Assembly: GCA_016209225.1 (NCBI GenBank)
Contig: JACQWO010000086.1
Span: 1-41,308, forward strand
DNA length: 41,308 nucleotides
Reading direction: 5' to 3'
Source: Desulfobacterales bacterium
Lineage (GTDB): Bacteria; Desulfobacterota; UBA8473
Each line of letters starts with the position of its first letter. The first letter of the stretch is position 1. The notes beneath the pieces were generated by a model. That model did no database searches, was not told the DNA's origin, and saw nothing but the letters and a program-made list of their open reading frames with translations. Of this stretch, positions 1 through 9,616 are shown piece by piece. The position numbers and the translations under genes were made by a program.

Positions 1-202
1 ATGCTTGTATCGCGCCATCTGTGGTTCTCCTTATGTATAAGTCGTTGTCTACTGGATAATACCACAGATCAGCGTATATTTCATGTGTATATTCTCTATT
101 AAGTGTAAGAATTACAGCCTTTTTCGACAGGCTCAACGGGAAAGCTCAGCCGCGCGCTTTAGCGCATCGGCTGGAGTGCTTGGTTCTGTGGTTTATAGTC
201 TT
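1..202. other. Gene-free left edge
   Basis: No coding sequence could be supported here; the plus-strand open frame that starts in this stretch runs antisense through the antitoxin gene and looks like a shadow. The only structure seen is a perfect 9-base inverted repeat, ATCTGTGGT at 17-25 and ACCACAGAT at 61-69, with a 35-base loop. It could be the downstream end of the antitoxin transcript or part of a truncated repeat, but it has no T-tract to support a terminator. Confidence 0.4.
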
Positions 203-421
203 TCACGGTGCCCACCTCATGTTGAGCTTGCGCTTGGAGGCAGAACAGTCCCTCAGGTAAAGGTTGATAAGGCTCTGGTAAGGGATGTTGGTCTCCTCCG
301 CCATTTTTTTGAAGTACTCAACCACGTCTGGGCTCATCCTGAGGGTAACGTGTTTCTTGAGACTCTTGGCGTAGGGATTCGGCCTGGACTTCATCTTAGA
401 CAGGTCGTATTCGTCTTTCAT
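203..421 (-). CDS. brnA: BrnA-type (CopG-like) antitoxin
   Basis: A 72-residue protein that fits the BrnA antitoxin pattern: a short basic N-terminus (MKDEYDLSKMKSRPNPYAK), then a ribbon-helix-helix segment around LKKHVTLRMSPDVVEYFKKM, then the family ending IPYQSLINLYLRDCS. BrnA proteins dimerise, bind their own promoter and neutralise the BrnT RNase. AGGAGA lies about 7 bases before the ATG. Upstream, on the same strand and 4 bases away, is the end of a BrnT frame, the usual toxin-antitoxin order, but that toxin is broken. The antitoxin itself has no visible defect and ends slightly differently from relatives (RWAP). The family call is from memory of the pattern. Confidence 0.8.
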   Translation of the reverse strand: MKDEYDLSKMKSRPNPYAKSLKKHVTLRMSPDVVEYFKKMAEETNIPYQSLINLYLRDCSASKRKLNMRWAP

Positions 422-425
422 GTCA

Positions 426-632
426 CTATCTCCTGTAAAATTTGGCTTCGTTCGTCGTGGCCTTCCGGGCCGAAATAATCCGGCTCACTGACTCGCTTTC
501 ACGATAGCAGTGGCAAACCATCACGAGCCGAAGAGGGGAACTAAGACCAAGTAGAAGGAATCTATCCTCCCATTCCGAATGTGTGTCATCGTAGAATTCC
601 ACAGCAAAATCGTCTTGACAAATGTGTCCACC
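426..632 (-). pseudogene. brnT: BrnT-type toxin remnant, N-terminus missing
   Basis: Reading the minus strand from 617 gives an open frame of about 64 codons ending with TAG at 426-428. It contains DDFAVEFYDDTHSEWEDRF, then LLLGLSS, then LVMVCHCYRE, then RIISARKATTNEAKFY. This order of blocks is the C-terminal two thirds of BrnT (DUF497) RNase toxins, including the RIISAR core. The frame is closed upstream by TAA at 633-635, and the family's first 35 or so residues are missing. No start codon with a ribosome site was found. It is therefore a toxin fragment sitting directly before an intact antitoxin gene. The neighbouring upstream sequence belongs to a different gene, so the loss looks like a deletion junction. 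Confidence 0.75.
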
Positions 633-634
633 TT

Positions 635-962
635 AAACCCCAAATTGCCTGAGCCATTTTGTCTCCTATTTTTTTTCCATGCTTTGTCTTTGAATTTCCT
701 AAACCAACTTCATCACATTCTGATATTTCTTTCAGGATTTGAATCGCAGTTTTTCATTTTTTAAATATAAGCTTCCCAGATAATTAAATGAATTTATTAT
801 TGAAGTATGCAAGGAATTATCTTGTTGAGATGGACTTTTCCATAATAAAAAAGGGGCAAGATAAAGAGGTATGTCTTCATCTAAAAATGGAATGGCAAAA
901 TCAACGCCTTCCTGTGTGAAAGGTAAATTATGAAAATCATTTAGTCTCGGTCTTACAATCAT
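635..962 (-). pseudogene. Frameshifted, 3'-truncated conserved hypothetical gene
   Basis: The minus-strand frame from 962 (MIVRPRLNDFHNLPF...) reads well for about 70 codons and then stops at 732 after LYLKNEK. A one-base change of frame near 745-755 restores a convincing continuation, AIQILKEISECDEVGLGN followed by SKTKHGKKIGDKMAQAI. That continuation runs to about 640, where it meets the BrnT remnant. So this is one gene with an internal frameshift whose 3' part was cut off at the BrnT junction. The N-terminal and GLGNSKT segments look like a conserved family I have no function for. Either the frameshift is real decay or there is a sequencing error; the missing 3' part argues for decay. Confidence 0.6.
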
Positions 963-1137
963 AGGTTTATCTTTATCATCTTAATTGTTTCTCCAGACAC
1001 ATAACAATGTTATTAAGCGACAAAACGAGTGTAGCAAAAATGGGCTTTTTTGTAAAATAAAATTGGCATAACCCATTAATATAATTATACTAACTTGTCG
1101 GTTAACACCGCAAACGGAAGGAATACACTACAGCAGC
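963..1137. other. Intergenic region between ligA and decayed genes
   Basis: An AT-rich 175-base stretch downstream of ligA (minus strand) and upstream of the frameshifted hypothetical gene. No gene, clear promoter or hairpin-plus-T terminator could be supported. Confidence 0.3.
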
Positions 1138-3278
<2,141 letters not shown>

Positions 3279-3354
3279 GTAATAAAAACAATATAATAGT
3301 AAAAAGGCTTTTTTACAACAGAAAATATCTATAACATGGGAGAATGACCGGATT

Positions 3355-3828
3355 ATGAAATGCCCTTTTTGTTCCAATCTTGACAACAGGGTTATAGATT
3401 CAAGGCTTAGCAAAGACGGTAATATCATAAGACGTCGAAGAGAGTGTTTGGATTGTAAAGAAAGGTTTACGACCTATGAAAGGGTTGAAGAGGTTCTCCC
3501 GTCGGTAGTTAAGAAGGATGGACGCAGGGAACCTTTTGATCGAACCAAGATATTTAACGGGATTAAAAGGGCATGTGAGAAACGTCCGGTAAGCATTAAT
3601 GCGATTGAAAATGTGGTTGATGAAATAGAACGAGAATTTCAAGACAGCGGTGAAAAAGAGATAAAGTGCTCGGATATCGGTGAGAGGGTAATGAGAGCAT
3701 TGCATGACTTAGATGCAGTGGCTTACGTCAGATTCGCTTCAGTTTACCGTCAATTCAAGGATGTAAGCGATTTTATGGTAGAAGTCCGGGAACTCCTTGG
3801 GGGGCAGAAGGAAACTAAGAAAGAGTGA
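3355..3828 (+). CDS. nrdR: Transcriptional repressor NrdR
   Basis: A 157-residue protein that represses ribonucleotide reductase genes in response to ATP/dATP. The N-terminal zinc ribbon is complete (MKCPFC near residues 1-6, CLDCKERF near 32-39), followed by the ATP-cone domain ([16 protein letters not shown] onward) and the family ending [15 protein letters not shown]. Length is typical (about 150). A GGGAGA lies 10-15 bases before the ATG. It is the first gene of the riboflavin operon; nrdR next to ribD and nusB is a common bacterial arrangement. No NrdR box pair was identified in the window. Confidence 0.97.
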   Translation: MKCPFCSNLDNRVIDSRLSKDGNIIRRRRECLDCKERFTTYERVEEVLPSVVKKDGRREPFDRTKIFNGIKRACEKRPVSINAIENVVDEIEREFQDSGEKEIKCSDIGERVMRALHDLDAVAYVRFASVYRQFKDVSDFMVEVRELLGGQKETKKE

Positions 3829-3840
3829 GTTTTGAGAGGT

Positions 3841-4941
3841 ATGAATAAAGAAGAGTACATGAGATTAGCCATTAGGCTGGCTAAAAAGGCCCGAGGCAGA
3901 ACAAGCCCCAATCCTTTGGTAGGGGCTTTGGTGGTTAAGGAGGGTGAGATTGTTGGTAAGGGTTTCCACCAAAAAGCAGGGGAGCCTCATGCCGAGATTA
4001 ATGCCATAAATAACGCGGGGGGTAAGGCCATAGGAGGAGAACTGTATATTAACCTGGAACCCTGTAATCATTATGGAAAAACTCCTCCATGTACCAAAAC
4101 GATTATTGATAGCGGAATTAAAAGGGTGTTTGTTGGGATGGAAGACCCCAACGAAGTTGTGACAGGCAGGGGTATTCAATGCCTGAAGGATAATGAAATA
4201 TATGTGCAAACAGGCATACTAAGAGAGGAATGTCAGAGGTTAAATGAGACATATATAAAGTATATAACTGAAAAAAGGCCATTTGTAATTCTCAAATCAG
4301 CGGCCAGTTTAGATGGCAAGATTGCTACCAGGGTTGGAGATACCAGATGGATTACCAATGAAAAGTCCAGGGCTTTTTTACACAGGTTGCGGGACGAGGT
4401 AGACGGGATTTTGGTAGGGATTGGCACGATTATGGCAGATGATCCTGAGCTTACTGCCCGTTTAAATGGCAGGAAGAGTAAAGATCCTGTAAGGATAGTT
4501 GTTGACAGCAAGTTGAGGATAATGCCTCAATCAAAGGTTTTGAAGCTTGAATCCGAGGCGGGGACCATTATTGCCACCACTGAATTGGCACATAAGGAGA
4601 GGATAAAAAAAATAGAGGAATTAGGGGCAAGGGTACTTATTGTCGGTTCCAAAGACAATAGAGTTGATTTGGGGGAGCTTATGCATGAACTTGGCAAACT
4701 GGAGATTACCAGCCTTCTTATTGAGGGTGGCGCTGAGATAAATGCCTCCTCTCTTGATAGCGGCATTGTAGACAAAGTTTTATTTTTTTATGCTCCCAGG
4801 ATCATAGGGGGGGCAGATGCATTAGGCATGGTGGGTGGCGAAGGCGTTGAGAAACTTAATGATGCCATTGATCTAAAGAATATCAGGGTTAGAAGACTGG
4901 GAGACGATATTTTAGTTGAAGGCTACGTGAATAAGGGGTAA
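3841..4941 (+). CDS. ribD: Riboflavin biosynthesis deaminase/reductase RibD
   Basis: Bifunctional enzyme performing the second and third steps of riboflavin synthesis: deamination of the pyrimidine ring, then NADPH-dependent reduction of the ribose. The N-terminal deaminase has the zinc ligands in HAE (GEPHAEI) and PCNHYGKTPPC; the C-terminal reductase starts near residue 145 (PFVILKSAASLDGKIA) and includes RWITNE, DDPELTAR and LIEGGAEINAS. About 366 residues, the usual length. The ATG at 3841 gives the family N-terminus (MNKEEYM), although its GAGAGG is only one base away; a TTG at 3832 in the same frame is an alternative. It lies 12 bases after nrdR and 1 base before ribE, so it is probably translationally coupled. 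Confidence 0.96.
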   Translation: MNKEEYMRLAIRLAKKARGRTSPNPLVGALVVKEGEIVGKGFHQKAGEPHAEINAINNAGGKAIGGELYINLEPCNHYGKTPPCTKTIIDSGIKRVFVGMEDPNEVVTGRGIQCLKDNEIYVQTGILREECQRLNETYIKYITEKRPFVILKSAASLDGKIATRVGDTRWITNEKSRAFLHRLRDEVDGILVGIGTIMADDPELTARLNGRKSKDPVRIVVDSKLRIMPQSKVLKLESEAGTIIATTELAHKERIKKIEELGARVLIVGSKDNRVDLGELMHELGKLEITSLLIEGGAEINASSLDSGIVDKVLFFYAPRIIGGADALGMVGGEGVEKLNDAIDLKNIRVRRLGDDILVEGYVNKG

Positions 4942-4942
4942 T

Positions 4943-5596
4943 ATGTTTACCGGATTGATAGAAGATGTAGGTACCGTAAAGAAGATTGATAAAAAAGGCA
5001 GTTATATGAATGTCCTTATAGAGTGTAACCTGGATTTTACTGAAACAAAAACTGGTGATAGTATATCTGTGGATGGCGTTTGTCTGACTATTGTGGAACT
5101 GTTGCCAAAAGGATTTAGAGCGGAGGTTTCGCCTGAGACCTTACAGAGAGCCACTCTCAGGGAGATGAAGGAGGGACAAAGGGTAAATTTAGAGAAAGCC
5201 ATGCGTATTTCAGACCGATTGGGGGGACATCTAGTTTTGGGTCATGTTGATGGTATTGGAAAGATTAAGGGGGTTTCCAGAGATGTAAATTCCACGAGGA
5301 TTAAGATCTCGGCTTCTAAAGATATAATGAAGTATATAATTGAGAAGGGTTCTGTGGCCATTGATGGTATCAGTTTAACTGTGAATGATTGTACAGATGA
5401 TGATTTTGGTGTGAATATAATCCCCCACACAGCGAGTCACACTACCTTAAGCAATAAAAAAGTTGGCGACAGTATCAATATTGAAAATGATATAATCGGA
5501 AAGTATGTAGAAAGGTTCTTAGATAAAGGACAAGCCAAAAGAGAAGGAGATAGTAAAATTAATAGGGAGTTTCTTAGTAAACATGGGTTTTCGTAA
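4943..5596 (+). CDS. ribE: Riboflavin synthase alpha chain
   Basis: Catalyses dismutation of two 6,7-dimethyl-8-ribityllumazine molecules to riboflavin. The 217-residue protein has the characteristic start MFTGLIEDVGTV and two tandem lumazine-binding repeats, each with its own signature: VDGVCLTIVEL and later IDGISLTVNDC, with GGHLVLGHVDG between. A basic tail of about 20 residues extends past the usual end. The final Ser codon and the TAA stop lie inside the left arm of a heptamer repeat element, which suggests the tail was altered by insertion of that element. It overlaps the ribD end at the GGGGTAATATG junction. Confidence 0.96.
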   Translation: MFTGLIEDVGTVKKIDKKGSYMNVLIECNLDFTETKTGDSISVDGVCLTIVELLPKGFRAEVSPETLQRATLREMKEGQRVNLEKAMRISDRLGGHLVLGHVDGIGKIKGVSRDVNSTRIKISASKDIMKYIIEKGSVAIDGISLTVNDCTDDDFGVNIIPHTASHTTLSNKKVGDSINIENDIIGKYVERFLDKGQAKREGDSKINREFLSKHGFS

Positions 5597-5643
5597 GTCG
5601 CTTTCCTATTCACGATTCACGATTCACGATTCACGACTTACGA
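5591..5643. repeat. ATTCACG heptamer array with 10-bp inverted ends
   Basis: Four exact copies of ATTCACG (5608-5635) lie between TCGTAAGTCG (5591-5600) and its exact inverse CGACTTACGA (5634-5643). The ribE stop codon is the TAA inside the left arm. It resembles the other intergenic elements in having inverted ends and a 7-bp-period core, but its ends differ (GTAAGTCG rather than GTAACTATTCAGG). Confidence 0.8.
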
Positions 5644-5661
5644 ACTTAAGGGGGGTCTTAA

Positions 5662-6867
5662 ATGGCATTAAGCACAATCAAAGAGGCAATTGAGGATATA
5701 AAAAAAGGAAAGATAATAATCCTTGTTGATGATGAGGACAGGGAAAATGAAGGAGACTTAATGATAGCAGCGGAGAAGATAACCCCCGATGCTGTCAACT
5801 TTATGGCCAGATATGGAAGAGGGCTTATATGCCTGACATTAAATGAAGAAAGGGCGAAGGAATTACATCTGTCTCCTATGGTGACGGATAACACCTCTCA
5901 TTTTAATACTGCATTTACAGTTTCTATTGAAGCAAGGTGCGGGGTTACTACCGGTATTTCTGCCGCAGATAGGGCTATGACAATCTTAACTGCTATAGAC
6001 GAAAAGACAAAACCTCAGGATCTCGCTCGACCCGGTCATATCTTTCCTATTATCGCAAGAAATGGTGGGGTGCTGGTAAGAACAGGCCAGACAGAGGGTT
6101 CGGTTGATTTGGCCAGACTGTCCGGCTTAATACCGGCTGGTGTGATCTGTGAGATAATGAAAGACGATGGAACTATGGCGAGGATGCCGGATTTAGAGAT
6201 ATTTGCTGAAAAACATGGCTTAAAAATTGTTACAATTGCCGATATAATTGAATATCGATTGCAAAACGAGGGTCTTGTTAGGAGAGTTGCAGAAACGCGT
6301 ATACCTACTCTGTATGGTGGGGAATTCAAGGCTGTTGCATATGAAAATGACGTAGATAATCACCAGCATCTTGCGCTGGTTAAAGGAGATATTAACCCAG
6401 AAGACGAGATTTTGGTAAGGGTTCATTCCGAGTGTTTAACAGGTGATGTCTTTGGCTCCGAGAGGTGTGACTGCGGGGAACAACTCCACACTGCTATGAG
6501 GATGATTGAAGAGGAAGGCAAAGGCGTTATTGTTTATATGCATCAGGAGGGAAGGGGTATTGGGCTGATTAATAAGCTTAGAGCCTATGAGCTTCAGGAT
6601 CAGGGTTTGGATACCGTTCAGGCCAATGAACGGCTTGGCTTTAAACCCGATCTTAGAGATTATGGTGTAGGGGCACAGATCCTTCGTGATTTAGGGGTAA
6701 GAAAGATGAGACAGATGACAAATAACCCTAAAAAGATTAAGGGTATAGAGGGGTATGGGCTGATAGTTACAGAGAGGGTGGCCATTGAGACTAAGCCTAA
6801 TGATAATAACATTAAGTATTTGGAAACAAAGAAGAAGAAAATGGGGCATATATTGAATATAAAATAG
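5662..6867 (+). CDS. ribBA: RibBA: DHBP synthase / GTP cyclohydrolase II
   Basis: Fused enzyme supplying both precursors of lumazine: 3,4-dihydroxy-2-butanone 4-phosphate from ribulose 5-phosphate, and the pyrimidine from GTP. The N-terminal RibB half shows [11 protein letters not shown] near residues 23-33 and RPGHIFPI; the C-terminal RibA half shows the zinc site [19 protein letters not shown] and [12 protein letters not shown]. At 401 residues it is standard for the fusion. AAGGGGGGTCTT precedes the ATG. The TAG stop at 6865-6867 merges with the first G of the repeat element that follows. The last 10-15 residues ([12 protein letters not shown]) are variable in the family. Confidence 0.97.
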   Translation: MALSTIKEAIEDIKKGKIIILVDDEDRENEGDLMIAAEKITPDAVNFMARYGRGLICLTLNEERAKELHLSPMVTDNTSHFNTAFTVSIEARCGVTTGISAADRAMTILTAIDEKTKPQDLARPGHIFPIIARNGGVLVRTGQTEGSVDLARLSGLIPAGVICEIMKDDGTMARMPDLEIFAEKHGLKIVTIADIIEYRLQNEGLVRRVAETRIPTLYGGEFKAVAYENDVDNHQHLALVKGDINPEDEILVRVHSECLTGDVFGSERCDCGEQLHTAMRMIEEEGKGVIVYMHQEGRGIGLINKLRAYELQDQGLDTVQANERLGFKPDLRDYGVGAQILRDLGVRKMRQMTNNPKKIKGIEGYGLIVTERVAIETKPNDNNIKYLETKKKKMGHILNIK

Positions 6868-6988
6868 TAACTATTCAGGCACAAAGAGACAAAGGCACAT
6901 AGGCACAAAGCAGAGCAGGGTCGTTTCGTTGTTTTTTCCTACTTTGTGCCTTTGGCGCTCTGTGCCTTTGTGCCTACCTGAATGGTTA
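6867..6988. repeat. Modular TIR element, GGCACA core
   Basis: Left terminal repeat GTAACTATTCAGG at 6867-6879 and right CCTGAATGGTTA at 6977-6988. The core is an imperfect palindrome built from GGCACAAAG and CTTTGTGCC units around a T-rich centre, so the transcript could fold into a long hairpin. It separates ribBA from ribH within the operon. Confidence 0.85.
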
Positions 6989-7001
6989 AGAGGAGGAAAA
7001 T

Positions 7002-7472
7002 ATGTCACGGAAGATAATAGAAGGGAAGATAGATGCTCGTGGTTTGAAGTTTGGAATCGTAGTGAGCAGGTTTAATGATTTTATCAGTGAAAAATTGCTT
7101 GCTGGAGCATTGGACGCATTGATTAGATCTGGTGCAGATGAAAATGACATTGAAATAGTAAAGGTTCCTGGTTCATTTGAGATACCTCTGGCTGCAAAAA
7201 AATTGGCTAAATCTCAAAAGTACAATGCTGTTATATGTTTAGGTGCAGTTATCAGGGGTGCTACCCCTCACTTTGAATATATCAGTGCAGAAGTTACCAA
7301 GGGTATTGCCAACGTTTCTTTAGAGTGTGAAATTCCTATATCTCTTGGTGTAATTACTACAGACAATATAGAGCAGGCAATTGAACGGGCAGGTTCGAAG
7401 TCGGGCAATAAAGGGTGGGACGCAGCCATTTCAGCCATAGAGATGGCAAATATTCTTAAAGAGTTAGGGTAA
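7002..7472 (+). CDS. ribH: 6,7-dimethyl-8-ribityllumazine synthase
   Basis: Condenses the RibD product with dihydroxybutanone phosphate, the penultimate step of riboflavin synthesis, in pentameric or icosahedral particles. 156 residues. Motifs seen: [12 protein letters not shown] at the N-terminus, [15 protein letters not shown], and [17 protein letters not shown] with the catalytic His of the TPHFEY block, then [24 protein letters not shown] precedes the ATG by about 6 bases, just outside the repeat element. It completes the pathway in this operon. Confidence 0.97.
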   Translation: MSRKIIEGKIDARGLKFGIVVSRFNDFISEKLLAGALDALIRSGADENDIEIVKVPGSFEIPLAAKKLAKSQKYNAVICLGAVIRGATPHFEYISAEVTKGIANVSLECEIPISLGVITTDNIEQAIERAGSKSGNKGWDAAISAIEMANILKELG

Positions 7473-7481
7473 ATAAGATTT

Positions 7482-7809
7482 GTAACTGCTCAGGTTCAAA
7501 GTTCCACGGGGTTCAAGGTTAGAGAGCGATGAAGATTGAACGGTTTGAAGATATTGAGGCTTGGCAACTGGCACGTGAATTGGCTCGAAAAGTGTACCGT
7601 CTAACAAAAAAGCCAGGACTTGCAAAGGACTACGGGTTGAAGAGACAGATACAAGATGCTGCCGGATCATCGATGCATAATATTGCCGAAGGTTTCGATT
7701 CCGAGACGAGTGGGGAGTTTATCCGATTCTTGCGATACGCTAAGCGGTCTTGCACGGAAGTCCGGAGCGAACTCTATGTTGCCTTGGACCTGACAACCTG
7801 AGTAGTTAC
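7482..7809. mobile_element. Modular TIR element carrying an S23 gene
   Basis: Left repeat GTAACTGCTCAGG (7482-7494) and right CCTGAGTAGTTAC (7797-7809) enclose a 328-base element. After the left repeat comes GTTCAAAGTTCC..GGTTCAAGG sequence shared with other copies (14739 onward, 16650 onward), then a four-helix-bundle S23 gene whose stop codon lies inside the right repeat. It splits ribH from nusB. This is the only copy in the window with an open reading frame and may be closest to an autonomous form; no transposase is present. Confidence 0.75.
7529..7801 (+). CDS. Four-helix-bundle S23/IVP-family protein, C-truncated
   Basis: A 90-residue protein of the 23S rRNA intervening-sequence (S23, TIGR02436-like) four-helix-bundle family. 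Motifs: FEDIEAWQLARELARKVYRLT at residues 5-25, DYGLKRQIQDAAGSSMHNIAEGF near 35-57, EFIRFLRYAKRSCTEVRSEL near 65-84. Relatives are usually about 115-125 residues and continue with a fourth helix. Here the frame runs into the element's right terminal repeat at ALDLTT and stops at TGA (7799-7801), so the last helix is missing. The family is small and pentameric in solved structures, occurs in rRNA intervening sequences, and is related to Avd of diversity-generating retroelements; its function is unknown. No strong ribosome site is visible. Confidence 0.85.
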   Translation: MKIERFEDIEAWQLARELARKVYRLTKKPGLAKDYGLKRQIQDAAGSSMHNIAEGFDSETSGEFIRFLRYAKRSCTEVRSELYVALDLTT

Positions 7810-7820
7810 CCGAGGGTTTA

Positions 7821-8234
7821 ATGGGAAACAGGCGTAAATCCAGAGAGTTAGCCCTCCAAATTCTCTATCAGATTGATGCAAGCCGTGATAATGTCAGGGA
7901 TGCTTTAGACCTTTTCTGGCAGAATTTTAAAGGTTTGGGAATGTCCACGGAGTTCACTGAAAAATTGGTAGAGGGTGTCTGTAACCATAAGGAGGAAATT
8001 GACAGGCTTATTGAGGAATCCTCGGAAAATTGGAGACTAAAGAGGATGTCCAAAGTAGACAGGAGTATATTAAGGCTAGCGAGCTTTGAACTCTTATACT
8101 GCAATGATGTTCCAGCCAAGGTTACTCTGAATGAAGCCATAGATTTGGGAAAAAAATTCGGTTCAGAAAAGTCAGGTTCATTTATAAATGGCATATTAGA
8201 TAGAATATCAGCAGGTATTGGTAAAGATTGCTGA
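7821..8234 (+). CDS. nusB: Transcription antitermination factor NusB
   Basis: A 137-residue all-helical RNA-binding protein which, with NusE (S10), binds boxA and promotes antitermination on rRNA operons. The N-terminus NRRKSRELALQILYQID and the C-terminal block KVDRSILRLASFELLYCND, then KVTLNEAIDLGKKFG and SGSFINGILDRI, are diagnostic. Placement right after ribH is widespread in bacteria. Here the S23-bearing repeat element is inserted between the two, and the ribosome site (CGAGGG) begins only 2-3 bases after that element. Confidence 0.96.
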   Translation: MGNRRKSRELALQILYQIDASRDNVRDALDLFWQNFKGLGMSTEFTEKLVEGVCNHKEEIDRLIEESSENWRLKRMSKVDRSILRLASFELLYCNDVPAKVTLNEAIDLGKKFGSEKSGSFINGILDRISAGIGKDC

Positions 8235-8307
8235 TAGGCAAGAAATAGGACTAAGTGCCTGCTTCCTCATACTCCCGGTGTTAAATATCCTTTCTAATTC
8301 GTTCATC

Positions 8308-8492
8308 CTGAAAAATGAAAAACTTCCTTTAGCGCTAACATGAGCAGGATTTTTGGGGTACCCATCTTGACGAAGCGGAAGATAAGCATTTTCAGGTATT
8401 TGAGCACTAAGGGCGAGTTCTGAAAATGTCTGAAGCGAGTCATAGATGGGTCAAAAAACCTGAACCAGAGAGCGGAAAAGGGGATTTTTCAG
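8308..8492. repeat. 185-bp imperfect palindrome, MITE- or RNA-like
   Basis: Ends are inverse copies: CTGAAAAAT at 8308-8316 and ATTTTTCAG at 8484-8492. Further inverted pairs nest inside: CAGGATTTTTG (8346 onward) with CAAAAAACCTG (8452 onward); ACCCATCT (8360-8367) with AGATGGGT (8444-8451); and CATTTTCAG near 8389 with CTGAAAATG near 8420. The apex loop is about 24 bases. The nesting indicates one long hairpin, as in a miniature transposable element or a structured RNA. No open frame. Confidence 0.6.
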
Positions 8493-8536
8493 TGTGAACT
8501 AATTCAAAACATGATGGACTCATAAAAAGTCTTAAT

Positions 8537-8695
8537 TTCGTCACACCGGCGAAAGCCGGAGTCCAGACGTCGTCCCCCGTATCGAGTACAGGGCAGGTTC
8601 TGCAAAAGCAGGGAACTATTCAAGGGAAATGGATTCCGCATCAAGTGCGGAATGACATCATTTGCTGGATTCCTGCTTACGCCGGAATGACAAAA
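8537..8695. repeat. REP-like palindromic repeats (CCGGCGAAAGCCGG type)
   Basis: ACACCGGCGAAAGCCGGAGTCCAG at its left end and GGATTCCTGCTTACGCCGGAATGAC-type sequence at its right end are the two halves of the common GTCATTCCGGCGAAAGCCGGAATCC extragenic repeat. A related unit, GGATTCCGCATCAAGTGCGG, lies between them near 8632. Such repeats are widespread in proteobacterial genomes and are usually non-coding. Confidence 0.75.
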
Positions 8696-8713
8696 AAATA
8701 GGAATTTTTCAAC

Positions 8714-9616
8714 GTGAATATTAAATTTATTCAAAGAGGATGGCTAAATGGCAATTCAGTCATCTACGACTCAGACAAACTGGTGATTTTCGATACCGGA
8801 TACTGCTCTTGTTGCAAAGAGACTGTTGAACTGTTAAAGCAGGAGGGATACGATATAGTCGATTTTGATTTGATTGTAAATACGCATTGCCATTCTGACC
8901 ACGTTGGCGCCAATGCTGAAATTATTAATTCCTCAGATGCAAAGATTGCCATGCATGAATATGAGGCATATTATGTTAACCGTGGCGACAAATGGGCAAC
9001 ATGGATTGACTATTTCGATTACGAAGTCCCGGAATATAAAGTTGATATAATTTTAAAAGATGGGGATCAACTGAATTTCGGTAATATCGAAATGGAGGTG
9101 ATTCATACCCCAGGTCACTCTATTGGCGGAATAAGTCTGTACGATCAAAGCAATAAAGTTTTGATATCAGGAGATGTTATTCATGAAAACGATTTTGGAA
9201 TAATAAATGCTCGTGTGGAGGGCAGTTCAGCCATATTTTTATTGAAAGAATCCCTTGAAAGACTTAGAAAATTAGATGTAGATGTTATATATCCTGGTCA
9301 TGGAAAACCAATTTATGATGCAGAAACAAATTTCAACAACTGTCTTTCACGCATCAATGAATTTATCAAAGATCCTTTTAAGATAGCCTATCATATGCTT
9401 TCAAGGATTGTAATATTTCACATATTAAGAAAAGGTAGAATCGAAAAAAACGAATATATCAATTACTTAAAAAATTGCATCTGGTTCATCGAAATGAACG
9501 ATCTATATCTGAAGACAGACCCGGATATTCTTATTGAAAATGAGATTGAGAAACAGAAGGGAAAGGGAATAATCGACATTTCAGATGGATTCATTACTGC
9601 AAATATCGAATGTTGA
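8714..9616 (+). CDS. Metallo-beta-lactamase-fold hydrolase
   Basis: A 300-residue protein of the metallo-beta-lactamase superfamily. Metal ligands are visible: NTHCHSDHVGA (HxHxDH) near residues 56-66, His in HTPGHSIGGIS near 132-142, Asp in LISGDVIHEND near 151-161, and His in YPGHGKPIYD near 194-203. This glyoxalase II-like arrangement supports two metals. About 95 residues follow the core and match nothing I recognise. The start is GTG (NIKFIQRGWLNGN), with AGGA 11 bases upstream; no in-frame ATG precedes the fold. Substrate unknown; the superfamily includes thioesterases, lactonases and flavin reductase partners. It stands alone between two long gaps. Confidence 0.88.
   Translation: MNIKFIQRGWLNGNSVIYDSDKLVIFDTGYCSCCKETVELLKQEGYDIVDFDLIVNTHCHSDHVGANAEIINSSDAKIAMHEYEAYYVNRGDKWATWIDYFDYEVPEYKVDIILKDGDQLNFGNIEMEVIHTPGHSIGGISLYDQSNKVLISGDVIHENDFGIINARVEGSSAIFLLKESLERLRKLDVDVIYPGHGKPIYDAETNFNNCLSRINEFIKDPFKIAYHMLSRIVIFHILRKGRIEKNEYINYLKNCIWFIEMNDLYLKTDPDILIENEIEKQKGKGIIDISDGFITANIEC

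Larger units (their letters stand above)
8235..8713. other. 479-base intergenic region, repeat-rich
   Basis: Between nusB and the metallo-beta-lactamase-fold gene. It holds a 185-base palindromic element (8308-8492) and a block of REP-like palindromes (about 8537-8695), annotated separately. The minus-strand open frame across 8504-8734 is made of REP sequence and is not considered a gene. No promoter was convincingly found for the downstream gene. Confidence 0.5.

Noticed and set aside
83-478. 131-codon plus-strand open frame
   Set aside because: It runs antisense through the antitoxin and toxin remnant, has no ribosome site and resembles no protein family; the minus-strand reading is clearly the real one.
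650-720. N-terminal half of BrnT in the sequence upstream of the toxin remnant
   Set aside because: A KKNRRQN-like reading looked tempting, but the same bases read in another frame continue the conserved hypothetical gene (KEISECDEVGLGN), which is the better explanation.
3279-3354. FMN riboswitch before the riboflavin operon
   Set aside because: The leader is about 70 bases and no RFN conserved stems were recognised.
6867-6988. Rho-independent terminator inside the riboflavin operon
   Set aside because: The hairpin is long and GC-moderate but has no T-tract after the stem, and the same repeat occurs at many sites in both contexts.
8504-8734. 76-codon minus-strand open frame
   Set aside because: Its sequence (CHSGVSRNPA-like) is the usual translation of REP palindromes, so it is repeat DNA rather than a gene.
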